Of a stretch of 33,187 nt of DNA, positions 24,730-32,615 are shown piece by piece. The translations under genes were made by a program, and so were the position numbers. Each line of letters starts with the position of its first letter. Within the stretch, counting starts at the first letter, position 1. Below the pieces are notes generated by a model, which ran no database searches, was not told where the DNA came from, and saw nothing but the letters and a program-made list of their open reading frames with translations. Origin of the DNA: Alphaproteobacteria bacterium HGW-Alphaproteobacteria-6 (GTDB taxonomy: Bacteria > Pseudomonadota > Alphaproteobacteria > Rhodobacterales > Rhodobacteraceae); NCBI GenBank assembly GCA_002841115.1, contig PHEC01000068.1, positions 1 through 33,187 of the forward strand, given 5' to 3'.

Positions 24730-25144
24730 CCCCGTCCTCGCTGTCGTCGCGCCGGGCGATGTCGCGCTGCACCGTCTCGTCGGCGAACATCCGCCGCGTC
24801 TGGTCCAGCCGGTCAAAGGTCTGGTCGACGGCAAAGCGCAGCTCCGGCGCGAATTTCAGCGTCAGCACCTTGGCCACCAGATGGCGCAACTCGCCGCGGT
24901 GGCGGCGCAGCGCGGCCAGCGCCACCTCGGCATCCTGCCCGCCGAGCGGCAGCACATAGGCGGTGGCGACCTTGAGATCGGGCGAGGTGCTGACCTCGCC
25001 GACGGTGATCGACATCCGCGCCAGATCGGGGTCATGCACATCGCCGCGCGCCAGCACATCCGACAGCGTGCGCCGGATCAGCTCGCCGACGCGAAGCTGG
25101 CGTTGCGACGGGCCGCGCCCGGAGGAAAAGCGTTTCTGTGCCAT
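24695..25144 (-). CDS. rbfA: 30S ribosome-binding factor A
   Basis: A 149-residue KH-fold protein that binds the maturing 30S subunit and helps process the 5' end of 16S rRNA, important in the cold. It shows 'RQLRVGELIRRTLSDVLARG', 'ARMSITVGEVSTSPDLKVAT', 'LRHLVAKVLTLKFAPELRF' and 'DQTFDRLDQTRRMF'. The C-terminal tail is acidic ('DDSEDGDGDDDLGRDPS'), longer than the core fold needs. The start is the ATG at 25144. It heads the minus-strand series and diverges from dapB across 100 bp. Confidence 0.96.
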   Translation of the reverse strand: MAQKRFSSGRGPSQRQLRVGELIRRTLSDVLARGDVHDPDLARMSITVGEVSTSPDLKVATAYVLPLGGQDAEVALAALRRHRGELRHLVAKVLTLKFAPELRFAVDQTFDRLDQTRRMFADETVQRDIARRDDSEDGDGDDDLGRDPS

Positions 25145-25244
25145 GATGCCGATGTAGGCCATGCCGGCCCGCCCCGCAACGGGGCTTTGCCAAGACGCCG
25201 GCCAGCGGCTAAAGCAGGGCCGGCAAGGCGGCGGGAGAGATGCG

Positions 25245-26063
25245 ATGAGTGAAGCGGTTGAGGCCCCCGGGATCGTCGTCACCGGCGTCTCGGGCCGGAT
25301 GGGCCGGATGCTGGTGGCGACGGTCCTTGCGTCGGGACGCGTCCGGCTGGCTGGGGCGCTGGAGCGCGAAGGTCACGACTGGATCGGCCGCGACCTTGGC
25401 GAGGCGATGGGGGGTGCGGCCAACGGCATCACAGTCAGCGATGATCCGGTCGCGGCCTTTGCCCGGGCGCAGGCGGTGATCGACTTCACCCGGCCCGAGG
25501 CCTCGGTCGGCTTCGCCGGCCTCGCCGCACAGGCCCGCGCCGTCCATGTCATCGGCACCACCGGGTTCGAGCCTGCGCATCTCGCGCGCATCAAGGCGGC
25601 CGCGCGCCACGCGGTGATCATCCGTGCCGGCAACATGAGCCTTGGCGTCAACCTGCTGGTCGGGCTGGTCGGCAAGGTCGCGGCGGCGCTTGACGCCGAC
25701 TGGGACATCGAGGTGGTCGAGGCCCATCACCGCATGAAGGTCGATGCGCCCTCGGGCACCGCGCTGATGCTGGGCGAGGCGGCGGCGGAGGGGCGCGGCA
25801 TCGGCCTTGGCCAGGCGCGCGTCGCGGCCCGCGACGGCATCACCGGCGCGCGGCCGGCCGGCGCCATCGGCTTTTCGTCGATCCGCGGCGGCGACATCGT
25901 CGGCGAGCACGAGGTGATCTTCGCCGCGCCCGGCGAGCGGATCGTGCTGCGCCATGTCGCGACCGACCGGGCGATCTATGCCCGCGGCGCGCTGAAGGCG
26001 GCGCTTTGGGGGCTCGACCGCAAGCCCGGCGAATACGACATGGCCGATGTGCTGGGCCTCTGA
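25245..26063 (+). CDS. dapB: 4-hydroxy-tetrahydrodipicolinate reductase
   Basis: This 272-residue enzyme carries out the second committed step of lysine and meso-DAP synthesis, reducing hydroxy-tetrahydrodipicolinate with NAD(P)H. It has the Rossmann motif '[10 protein letters not shown]', '[13 protein letters not shown]', 'VIGTTGFEP' and the active site '[16 protein letters not shown]' (His161/His162, Lys165). The start is the ATG at 25245 with GGGAGAG upstream; the longer frame to 25161 is not conserved-looking. It ends 9 bp from the convergent M20 gene. DapB supplies meso-DAP, which the MepA nearby cleaves in the wall; that is a thematic, not an operon, link. Confidence 0.97.
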   Translation: MSEAVEAPGIVVTGVSGRMGRMLVATVLASGRVRLAGALEREGHDWIGRDLGEAMGGAANGITVSDDPVAAFARAQAVIDFTRPEASVGFAGLAAQARAVHVIGTTGFEPAHLARIKAAARHAVIIRAGNMSLGVNLLVGLVGKVAAALDADWDIEVVEAHHRMKVDAPSGTALMLGEAAAEGRGIGLGQARVAARDGITGARPAGAIGFSSIRGGDIVGEHEVIFAAPGERIVLRHVATDRAIYARGALKAALWGLDRKPGEYDMADVLGL

Positions 26064-26072
26064 CCGCGCCGC

Positions 26073-27485
26073 TCAGGCCCGCGGCGGGATCGGCGGCATG
26101 ACCTCGGGCGGCATCGGGCAGCGGTAGGGTTCGCGCGCCAGATGGGCGGCATGTTCGGCCCTGGCCGCGGCCAGCAGGTCGGGCCGCGTGATCAGGTCGC
26201 GCCCGGTCATCGCCATCGCCTTGGCGGCATGGATCATGCCCTTGTGCGCGGCCGGCGCCTTGCCCTGTGCGGTCAGTTGCCAGGAATGAAACGGCGTGCC
26301 GATCGCGCAGGTCGCAACCCAGGCCTGCACCGTCGGCACCGCCCAGCTGACATCGCCGACATCGGTCGAGCCCATCGCCACCCCCGACGACACCCCGAGG
26401 GGGGCGATGAAATCGCACAGCGCCAGATCCCGGTCGACCGGCCTTGCGGCGCGGCGGAAGGTGTCGGCGATGTGCTCGGGCGTCAGCGTGGCGCGGATCG
26501 CCTGCGCGAAGGGCAGGTCGGCGGCATCGAAATCGGGCGGGCCGAGCCGTTCGAGATTGGCCTGCATGGCTTCGTCCAGCACCCGGTTGCCGAGAAGGTC
26601 CGACACCGCCGAGACCACCGCCGAGACGACCCGCGTCCCGGTCATCAGCGCCGCGCCGTCGGCGATGGCGCGGACCCGCTCGACCAGGCCGTTCAGGTCG
26701 GCCAGCCGGCGGGTGCGGATCAGTTGCCGCACCGTCGCCCTGGCCGGCACCACGTTGGGCGCGCTGCCGCCGGCGTCGAGATAGGCGTAATGCACCCGCG
26801 CATCGTCGGGCATGTGTTCGCGCAGGTAGTTGACGCCGACATTCATCAGCTCGACCGCATCGAGCGCCGAGCGGCCCAGTTCGGGCGATCCGGCGGCATG
26901 GGCGGCGCGGCCGTGGAAGGTGAAGTCGATCCGGGTGTTGGCCAGCGAATTGGCCTCGAACACGCCGGTATAATCGGCCGGATGCCAGCTGATCGCGGCA
27001 TCGACATCGGCGAAAAGCCCGGCCCGGACCATGAAGGTCTTGGCCGCCCCCCCCTCTTCGGCCGGGCAGCCGTAATAGCGCACCCGCCCCGGGGTTCCGG
27101 TCGCGGCCAGCCAGTCGCGCAAGGCCACCGCCGCCAGCATCGCCGCCGAGCCGAGCAGGTTGTGGCCGCAGCCGTGGCCGGCCTTGCCGAGCGGGCGCTC
27201 CTCGGCCAGCCCCGGTTCCTGGCCCAGTTCCGGCAGCGCGTCATATTCGCCGAGGATGGCGATCACCGGCCCGCCCGCGCCCCATTCGCCCTTCACCGCG
27301 GTCGGGATGCCGGCAAGGTCGCGGCTGATCCGTGCGCCCTCGGCGGCAAGCTGATCGAGATGCGCCGCGGCCGAGCGGGTTTCGGTATAGGCGACCTCGG
27401 GCGTGTCAAAGACCCGGTCGGCAAGGGCCACGTAATCCGCGCGCCGCGCCTCGACCATGTCCCACAAGGTATCGGTATTCTTCAT
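26073..27485 (-). CDS. M20-family amidohydrolase (AbgB-like)
   Basis: A 470-residue zinc hydrolase of the M20D/AbgB type: 'ILGEYDALPELGQEPG', the metal site 'GKAGHGCGHNLLGSAA', 'YGCPAEEGGAAKTFMVRAG', the dimerisation domain from 'IDFTFHGRAAHAAGSPELG', 'PNVVPARATVRQLIR' and 'STDVGDVSWAVPTVQAW', then 'PFHSWQLTAQGKAPAAHKG'. AbgB cleaves p-aminobenzoyl-glutamate; relatives split N-acyl or N-amide amino acids in the cytoplasm. It is the last gene after a polar amino-acid ABC transporter (25 bp from the permease), suggesting that an N-substituted amino acid is imported and opened here. The start is the ATG at 27485 behind GGGGGA; the ATG at 27497 is an alternative. Confidence 0.9.
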   Translation of the reverse strand: MKNTDTLWDMVEARRADYVALADRVFDTPEVAYTETRSAAAHLDQLAAEGARISRDLAGIPTAVKGEWGAGGPVIAILGEYDALPELGQEPGLAEERPLGKAGHGCGHNLLGSAAMLAAVALRDWLAATGTPGRVRYYGCPAEEGGAAKTFMVRAGLFADVDAAISWHPADYTGVFEANSLANTRIDFTFHGRAAHAAGSPELGRSALDAVELMNVGVNYLREHMPDDARVHYAYLDAGGSAPNVVPARATVRQLIRTRRLADLNGLVERVRAIADGAALMTGTRVVSAVVSAVSDLLGNRVLDEAMQANLERLGPPDFDAADLPFAQAIRATLTPEHIADTFRRAARPVDRDLALCDFIAPLGVSSGVAMGSTDVGDVSWAVPTVQAWVATCAIGTPFHSWQLTAQGKAPAAHKGMIHAAKAMAMTGRDLITRPDLLAAARAEHAAHLAREPYRCPMPPEVMPPIPPRA

Positions 27486-27510
27486 CGCATCCCCCATTCT
27501 GCGCGCCGCC

Positions 27511-28290
27511 TCAGCCGCGCCGCTGCGGCACCCGCGCCTCGAACCGGCGAAACACCAGCGCGATCACCCCGGCGATCGCCATGTAGACCAGCGCCAAAAG
27601 CAGGAGCGGTTCATAGACGATGAAGGTATCCTGCCGGACCCGGGTCGCCACCGCATAGATATCGACGATGGTGATCGTCGCCACAAGCGGCGTCGCCTTC
27701 AGTTGCAGGATCGTCTCGCCGCCCAGCGTCGGCAGCACGTTGCGCACCGCCTGCGGCAGCCAGATGCGGCGGAACAGGGTGAGGCGCGGCATGCCGAAGG
27801 CGGTCGCCGCCTCGATCTGGCCGCGCGCCACCCCGGCGAAGGCGCCGCGCATCACCTCGCCCTCGTAGCCCGCGTATGACAGCGTCAGCGCCAGCACCGC
27901 ATAGGGCCAGGCCTGGCGCAGATAGGGCCAGAGCTCGCTGTTGCGGATCGCCGGGAACTGCGGAAAAAGCGAGCCGAGCCCGTAGTAGAGCAGCCAGATC
28001 TGCAGCAGAAGCGGCGTGCCGCGGATCACCGTGCAGAAGGCATGGGCCGGGGCGGCCAGATACCAGGGCCCCACCGCCTGCGCGAGGCCAAGCGGCACCG
28101 CCAGCAGGAAGCCCAGGACCGAGGTGACGGCGAGGATCCACAGGGTGCGCCAGATCCCCTCGACCGCCAGCGGGGCATATTTCGGCAGCCAGCTCCAGCG
28201 CAGGGATGCCGCGCTCCAGGCGACGAAGGCGGCCAGCGCCAGGATCATCACGATCCGGTGCGGCGCCAGCCATGCCGGACGGCCGGTCAT
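27511..28290 (-). CDS. Polar amino-acid ABC transporter permease (HisM/ArtM type)
   Basis: A 259-residue inner-membrane permease with about five or six helices. 'PLAVEGIWRTLWILAVTSVL' is the usual N-terminal segment of the His/Glu/Gln/Arg/opine permease family. 'TVIRGTPLLLQIWLLYYGL' and 'YEGEVMRGAFAGVARGQIEAATAFGM' follow; the last holds the EAA loop that docks to the ATPase. The ATG at 28290 overlaps the stop of the partner permease (ATGA), so they are made together as a heterodimer. A long frame to 28512 overlaps the partner gene and is not used. Fits uptake of basic or polar amino acids. Confidence 0.92.
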   Translation of the reverse strand: MTGRPAWLAPHRIVMILALAAFVAWSAASLRWSWLPKYAPLAVEGIWRTLWILAVTSVLGFLLAVPLGLAQAVGPWYLAAPAHAFCTVIRGTPLLLQIWLLYYGLGSLFPQFPAIRNSELWPYLRQAWPYAVLALTLSYAGYEGEVMRGAFAGVARGQIEAATAFGMPRLTLFRRIWLPQAVRNVLPTLGGETILQLKATPLVATITIVDIYAVATRVRQDTFIVYEPLLLLALVYMAIAGVIALVFRRFEARVPQRRG

Positions 28291-29039
28291 GACGCGGTCC
28301 CGCGCAGCGACGGCTGGCCGCGCCGCGCCCAGCCTTCCAGCCGCCGGAAAAGCGTGCCCGAGATCAGCGTGACCATCAGGTAAAGTGCACCGGCCGCAAG
28401 GTAGAAGGTGAAATAGGCCTTGGTGGTGCCCGCCGCCTGCCGGGTTTCCTGGGTCAGTTCGCCAAAGCCGACGATCGCCAGAAGGGCGGTATCCTTGGTG
28501 GCGATCAGCCACAGGTTGGCCAGCCCCGGAATGGCGAAGGGCAGCATCGCCGGCAGGGTGACGCGGCGCGCCAGCATCACCGGCGGCATGCCATAGGCGC
28601 GCGCCGCCTCGATCTGGCCGGGCGGCACCGCCTGTATCGCGCCGCGCAGCACCTCGGTCGCATAGGCGCCCTGCACCACGCCGAGAACCGCGATCCCCGC
28701 CACCAGCCCGGAAAGCTGGATGCGGGGCTGGCCGAGGGCGACCAGCAACTGGTTCACCGCATCGGTGACGGCAAAGTAAAGGATCAGGATCAGCACCAGT
28801 TCCGGCACCGCCCGGACCACCGTGGTATAGACCGCCAGGAGGTCGCGCAGCACCGGCCCGCCGTAAAGCTTGCCGTAGGCGCCGGCGATCCCGATCAAAA
28901 GGCCAAGCCCGAAGGCGCCGAAGGCGATCTTCAGCGAATTGGCCAGCCCGCGCAAAAGGTTCGCCCCCCAGCCGGGGGGCGAATAGGCCAGAAGATCAAG
29001 CGACGTGGCCAGATCGAGCGCGAAGGCCAGCGCCGGCAC
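28287..29039 (-). CDS. Polar amino-acid ABC transporter permease (HisQ/ArtQ type)
   Basis: A 250-residue permease partner with 'GWGANLLRGLANSLKIAFGA' (N-terminal helix region), 'TTVVRAVPELVLILILYFAV' and the EAA-type loop 'EVLRGAIQAVPPGQIEAARAYGM', which contacts the ATPase. It starts at GTG 29039, 10 bp after the binding-protein gene; I see no ATG that keeps the first helix. With the other permease and the ATPase it forms one importer. Confidence 0.92.
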   Translation of the reverse strand: MPALAFALDLATSLDLLAYSPPGWGANLLRGLANSLKIAFGAFGLGLLIGIAGAYGKLYGGPVLRDLLAVYTTVVRAVPELVLILILYFAVTDAVNQLLVALGQPRIQLSGLVAGIAVLGVVQGAYATEVLRGAIQAVPPGQIEAARAYGMPPVMLARRVTLPAMLPFAIPGLANLWLIATKDTALLAIVGFGELTQETRQAAGTTKAYFTFYLAAGALYLMVTLISGTLFRRLEGWARRGQPSLRGTAS

Positions 29040-29049
29040 GGCCCGCCCC

Positions 29050-29820
29050 TCAGTTGCCGTAGATCGACGATGCGAAATAGGGTTCCGAGATCTTGTCGTA
29101 GGTGCCGTCGGCGATCACCTTGGCGATGCCTTCGTTGAACTTCGCCTTCAGCGCGTCCTCACCCTTGCGCAGGCCGACCCCGACGCCAAGCCCGAGGATC
29201 GCCGGATCGTCGGCCACCGCCCCCTTGCTTTCGCAACAGGCGGCACCGGCATCAGTCAGCAGGAAGGAATCCATGGCGATGCTGTCGGCCTGGGTCGCGT
29301 CGATCCGGCCGGCCGCAAGGTCCTGGTTGGCCTCGTCCTGGGTCTGGTAAAGCTTGATCTCGGCGGCGGCCTCGGCGAAATGCGCGTTGACGTAGTTCTC
29401 GTGCACGGTCGAGACCTGCACCCCGATGATCTTGCCCTTCAGCCCTTCGGCATCCGGCGTCATCGCCATGCCCTTCGGCCCGATGATCACGGTCGGGGTG
29501 TTGTAATACTTGTCGGAAAAGTCGATCGCCTGCATCCGCTCCTCGGTGATCGACATCGAGGCCATGATCGCGTCGATCTGGCCACCGGTCAGCGACGGGA
29601 TGATGCCGTCCCAGGCGACCGGGGTGATCGCGCAGTCGAGTTCGGCGGCGGCGCAGACCGCGTTGATCAGGTCGATCTCCCAGCCCAGCCACTTGCCGTA
29701 GGAATTGGGCGTGGCGAAGGGCGGATAGGGTTCGGCGGCGATGCCGACCTTGACGGTCTCGGCCAGCGCCGGCGTGGCGAGGGCGATTGCGGCGGCGAGG
29801 CTCAGGATGGTCTTCTTCAT
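29050..29820 (-). CDS. Periplasmic amino-acid-binding protein (LAO/HisJ-like)
   Basis: A 256-residue solute-binding protein of family 3. The signal peptide is 'KKTILSLAAAIALATPALA', with cleavage before 'ETVKVG'. The mature part has 'EPYPPFATPNSYGKWLGWE', 'ITPVAWDGIIPSLTGGQIDA' and 'SMSITEERMQAIDFSDKYYN', the typical LAO/HisJ/ArtJ body; Asp in 'WEIDLINAV' and the 'SMSIT-ER' loop form the ligand pocket in relatives. Basic amino acids are therefore the first guess. A Cys pair ('ACCES') lies late in the protein. The start is the ATG at 29820 with GAGAGGAAG before it. Confidence 0.93.
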   Translation of the reverse strand: MKKTILSLAAAIALATPALAETVKVGIAAEPYPPFATPNSYGKWLGWEIDLINAVCAAAELDCAITPVAWDGIIPSLTGGQIDAIMASMSITEERMQAIDFSDKYYNTPTVIIGPKGMAMTPDAEGLKGKIIGVQVSTVHENYVNAHFAEAAAEIKLYQTQDEANQDLAAGRIDATQADSIAMDSFLLTDAGAACCESKGAVADDPAILGLGVGVGLRKGEDALKAKFNEGIAKVIADGTYDKISEPYFASSIYGN

Positions 29821-29870
29821 GGGTCTTCCTCTCTGCTGTTGGCGGTTTCTTGGTTGTTGGCGGGTGCCGG

Positions 29871-30668
29871 TCATCCGACCGACTTCAGGAATTGCCGCAG
29901 CCGGTCAGAGCGTGGTGCCCCGAACAATGCCTCTGGCGGGCCCTCTTCCTCGATCAGGCCGTTGTGCAGGTAGATGACATGGTCGGCGACCTCGCGGGCG
30001 AATTTCATCTCATGCGTCACCAGGATCATCGTGCGCCCCTCGGACGCCAGGTCGCGGATCACGCCCAGCACCTCGCCCACCAGTTCGGGATCAAGCGCGC
30101 TGGTCGGTTCGTCAAACAGCATCGCGCTCGGCTCGATCGCCAGCGCCCGGGCGATGGCGGCGCGCTGCTGCTGGCCGCCGGACAGGAAGGCGGGATAGGT
30201 ATCGGCCTTTTCCGACAGGCCGACCCGGGCCAGAAGCCCGCGCGCGCGATCCACCGCCTCGGCGCGCGGCACGCCAAGGACATGGACCGGCACCTCGATG
30301 ACGTTTTCCAGAAGCGTGCGGTGGGTCCAGAGATTGAAGGCCTGGAACACCATCCCGAGACGCGAGCGCAGCCGCTCGATCTGGCGGCGGCTGGCGGGGG
30401 TGCCGTCGGGGCGCAGCGCCACCTCCTCGCCGGCGATGACGATGCGGCCCGAGGTCGGGGTTTCAAGAAAGTTGATGCAGCGCAGGCAGGTCGACTTGCC
30501 CGAGCCGCTGCCGCCGATGATCGCCACCACGTCGCCCTTGTGGGCGGTCAGCGACACGCCCTTCAGCACTTCGAGCGCACCGAAGCTCTTGTGCAGGGTC
30601 TCGACGCGAATCGCCTCATCCGTTGCGGCGCCGGGCCGTCGGGCAGGGTGTTCCGCGATCTCTGTCAT
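29871..30668 (-). CDS. Amino-acid ABC transporter ATPase
   Basis: A 265-residue nucleotide-binding protein with Walker A 'GGSGSGKST' (52-60), Q-loop 'MVFQAFNLW', signature 'LSGGQQQRAAIARALA', Walker B 'AMLFDEPTSALD' and H-loop 'LVTHEM'. It powers import by the two permeases. It is the first gene of the minus-strand unit and diverges from the TetR gene. The start is the ATG at 30668 ('MTEIAEHPAR'); the longer frame to 30917 reads through the promoter region and into the TetR gene antisense. The 50 bp gap before the binding-protein gene may allow a separate expression level. Confidence 0.94.
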   Translation of the reverse strand: MTEIAEHPARRPGAATDEAIRVETLHKSFGALEVLKGVSLTAHKGDVVAIIGGSGSGKSTCLRCINFLETPTSGRIVIAGEEVALRPDGTPASRRQIERLRSRLGMVFQAFNLWTHRTLLENVIEVPVHVLGVPRAEAVDRARGLLARVGLSEKADTYPAFLSGGQQQRAAIARALAIEPSAMLFDEPTSALDPELVGEVLGVIRDLASEGRTMILVTHEMKFAREVADHVIYLHNGLIEEEGPPEALFGAPRSDRLRQFLKSVG

Positions 30669-30765
30669 CCGTGATCGTCTCCGGGATTGTGGTTGTAGTA
30701 ACCCCCAGACTGCGCAATCATGCAAGCGTATAATTTCTGCTGCAACCGGCTGGATCCGAATCGTG
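30669..30765. promoter_or_regulatory. Divergent promoter region between the transporter and TetR units
   Basis: These 97 bp control two divergent units. A TATAAT at 30729-30734 is placed for the plus-strand TetR gene (ATG 30766), with a weak -35. A short inverted repeat, GGTT-GTAGT-AACC (30691-30703), is a candidate operator half-way to the minus-strand start. A minus-strand promoter is likely but I cannot place it. Confidence 0.45.
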
Positions 30766-31431
30766 ATGACCGAAACCCGCAAGACCTTCACCCGCGCCCC
30801 GGCCGGTGAGCGCCGCGAGGCGCTGATCCGGGCAACGCTGGCGCTGATGGCCGAGGTCGGCCCGGCGGCGGCGACGGTGCGTGCCATCGCCGAGCGGGCG
30901 GGCATCTCGCAAGGCATGATCCGCCACTATTTCCAGACCAAGGAAGACCTGATCGGCGCCGCCTATGAATGGCACATGCGCGGATTGACCGGGGCGACCG
31001 ACGCCGCCGCCGGGCCGGTCGGGGGCAGCGCCCGGCAACAGCTGGCGCGCTTTGTCGCCGCGGCGCTGACCCCTCCGGTGATCGACGCGCAGGCGATGTC
31101 GCTCTGGGCCGGGTTCATCCACATGGTGCTGCGCGACCCGCGGATGCGGGCGGTGCACGAGCGCACCTACCGCCATTTCCGCGACCGCTTGCAGGACCTG
31201 ATCGACGCGGCGCTGCGCGAGGCCGGCCGCCCGGCGCCGCCCGCCCTGGCCCGGCGCCACGCGATCGCCTGCAACGCGGTCCTCGACGGGCTCTGGCTGG
31301 AGGGTTGCGCGCTGCCCGAGGCCTTCGGCCCGGGCGAGTTGACCGGGATCGGCCTGACTGCGGTCGCGGCGATCCTCGACCTTGACCTGGCCGCCGCAGG
31401 CGCGCCTTCAACCAAAGCAGGCACCGCATGA
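30766..31431 (+). CDS. TetR-family regulator (BetI-like)
   Basis: A 221-residue repressor with an N-terminal TetR helix-turn-helix, 'ALIRATLALMAEVGPAAATV' and 'IAERAGISQGMIRHYFQTKE', where the last helix binds DNA. The C-terminal half ('LWAGFIHMVLRDPRMRAVHE', 'RHAIACNAVLDGLWLEG') resembles the BetI-type ligand domain. The gene overlaps the aminotransferase by 4 bp (ATGA at 31428-31431) and faces the transporter unit, so it likely represses both until the substrate or a derivative binds. The start is the ATG at 30766. Its ligand is probably the imported compound, not choline, as no betaine genes are present. Confidence 0.9.
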   Translation: MTETRKTFTRAPAGERREALIRATLALMAEVGPAAATVRAIAERAGISQGMIRHYFQTKEDLIGAAYEWHMRGLTGATDAAAGPVGGSARQQLARFVAAALTPPVIDAQAMSLWAGFIHMVLRDPRMRAVHERTYRHFRDRLQDLIDAALREAGRPAPPALARRHAIACNAVLDGLWLEGCALPEAFGPGELTGIGLTAVAAILDLDLAAAGAPSTKAGTA

Positions 31432-32615
31432 GATACGCATCCGTCACCGACCGCCTTGCCGGCCTTGGCAGCGCCAAATGGGATGTCCACCTGCGCGCCC
31501 TTGCCCTGCGCGAGGCGGGCCGCGACATCATCGCGCTGACGATCGGCAACCCCGACGTGCCGACCCCGCCCGACCTGATCGAAACTGCAACCGCGGCGAT
31601 GGCGCGCGGGCGCACCCAGTATTCCAACGGAAGGGGCGAGGAAAACCTGGTCGCCGCGCTGGCGCGGCGCTATTCGGCCAGCAGCGGCCGGCCGGTCACC
31701 GCCGCCAACGTGCTGTGCTTTCCCGGCACCCAGACAGCACTTTACGCGGTGATCATGGGGCTGGCCGAGCCCGGCTGCGAAGTGCTGGCGGGCGATCCGA
31801 TGTATGCGACCTACGAGGGCATCGTCGCGGCCAGCGGCGCGGCGCTGGTGCCGGTGCCCTTGCGCCCCGAGGCCGGCTTTCGCATCCGCGCCGAGGATAT
31901 CGCGACAAGGATCACCCCCCGATCGCGGGTGATCCTGCTCAACAGCCCGCACAACCCGACCGGCGCGGTGCTGCGCGCCGGGGATATCGCCGCGATCGGC
32001 GCGCTGGCGCGGGCGCATGAGCTGTGGCTTGTCGTCGACGAGGTCTATGAGGAACTGGTCTTCGACGGCACCTTGTTCACCTCGGCGTTGTCCTTCGCCG
32101 ATCTCGCCGACCGGGTGGTGGTGGTCTCGTCGATCTCGAAATCCCATGCCGCACCCGGCTTTCGCAGCGGCTGGTGCATCGGTCCGGCCGGGTTCACCGA
32201 CCGGGTGCAGGATCTCAGCGAGACCATGCTGTTCGGCAACCAGCCCTTCATCGCCGACATGACGGCGGCGGCGGTCGCCAAACCCTCGGCGGTCGCGGCC
32301 GGGATGCGGACCCGTTTTGCGCGGCGGGCGGATTACCTTGCCGGCCGGCTGAAAGGGTCGGTGCTTGGCGTTCACCGCCCCGAGGCCGGGATGTTCGCGA
32401 TGATCGATGTCGCGGCGACCGGGCTGGACGGGCTGGGCTATGCGCTGGACCTGCTCGAGCGCGAGGGGGTGGCGGTGATGCCGGGGGCGTCCTTCGGTGC
32501 GACGCTGGAGGGCTGGGTGCGGGTCGCGCTGACGGTCGATGACGCCACGCTGGCGCGGGCCTGCGACCGGATCATCGCCCATGCCGGCGCGATTGCGGCG
32601 CGGGGTGCCGCGTGA
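31428..32615 (+). CDS. Aminotransferase class I/II, arginine:pyruvate transaminase (AruH)-like
   Basis: A 395-residue fold-type I PLP enzyme with 'LTIGNPDVPTPPDLIETA', 'YSNGRGEENLVAALARRYS', 'NSPHNPTGAVL', 'DEVYEELVFDG' and the PLP Lys238 in 'SSISKSHAAPGFRSGWCIG'. From memory of Pseudomonas aeruginosa AruH, the N-terminus 'MRY..T.R.AG.G...WD.H.RAL' and several later blocks agree, so transfer of the amino group from arginine (or a similar amino acid) to pyruvate is the leading idea. It overlaps the TetR gene by 4 bp and the next gene by 1 bp (TGATG). It also resembles general aspartate-type aminotransferases, so the substrate stays open. Confidence 0.85.
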   Translation: MRYASVTDRLAGLGSAKWDVHLRALALREAGRDIIALTIGNPDVPTPPDLIETATAAMARGRTQYSNGRGEENLVAALARRYSASSGRPVTAANVLCFPGTQTALYAVIMGLAEPGCEVLAGDPMYATYEGIVAASGAALVPVPLRPEAGFRIRAEDIATRITPRSRVILLNSPHNPTGAVLRAGDIAAIGALARAHELWLVVDEVYEELVFDGTLFTSALSFADLADRVVVVSSISKSHAAPGFRSGWCIGPAGFTDRVQDLSETMLFGNQPFIADMTAAAVAKPSAVAAGMRTRFARRADYLAGRLKGSVLGVHRPEAGMFAMIDVAATGLDGLGYALDLLEREGVAVMPGASFGATLEGWVRVALTVDDATLARACDRIIAHAGAIAARGAA

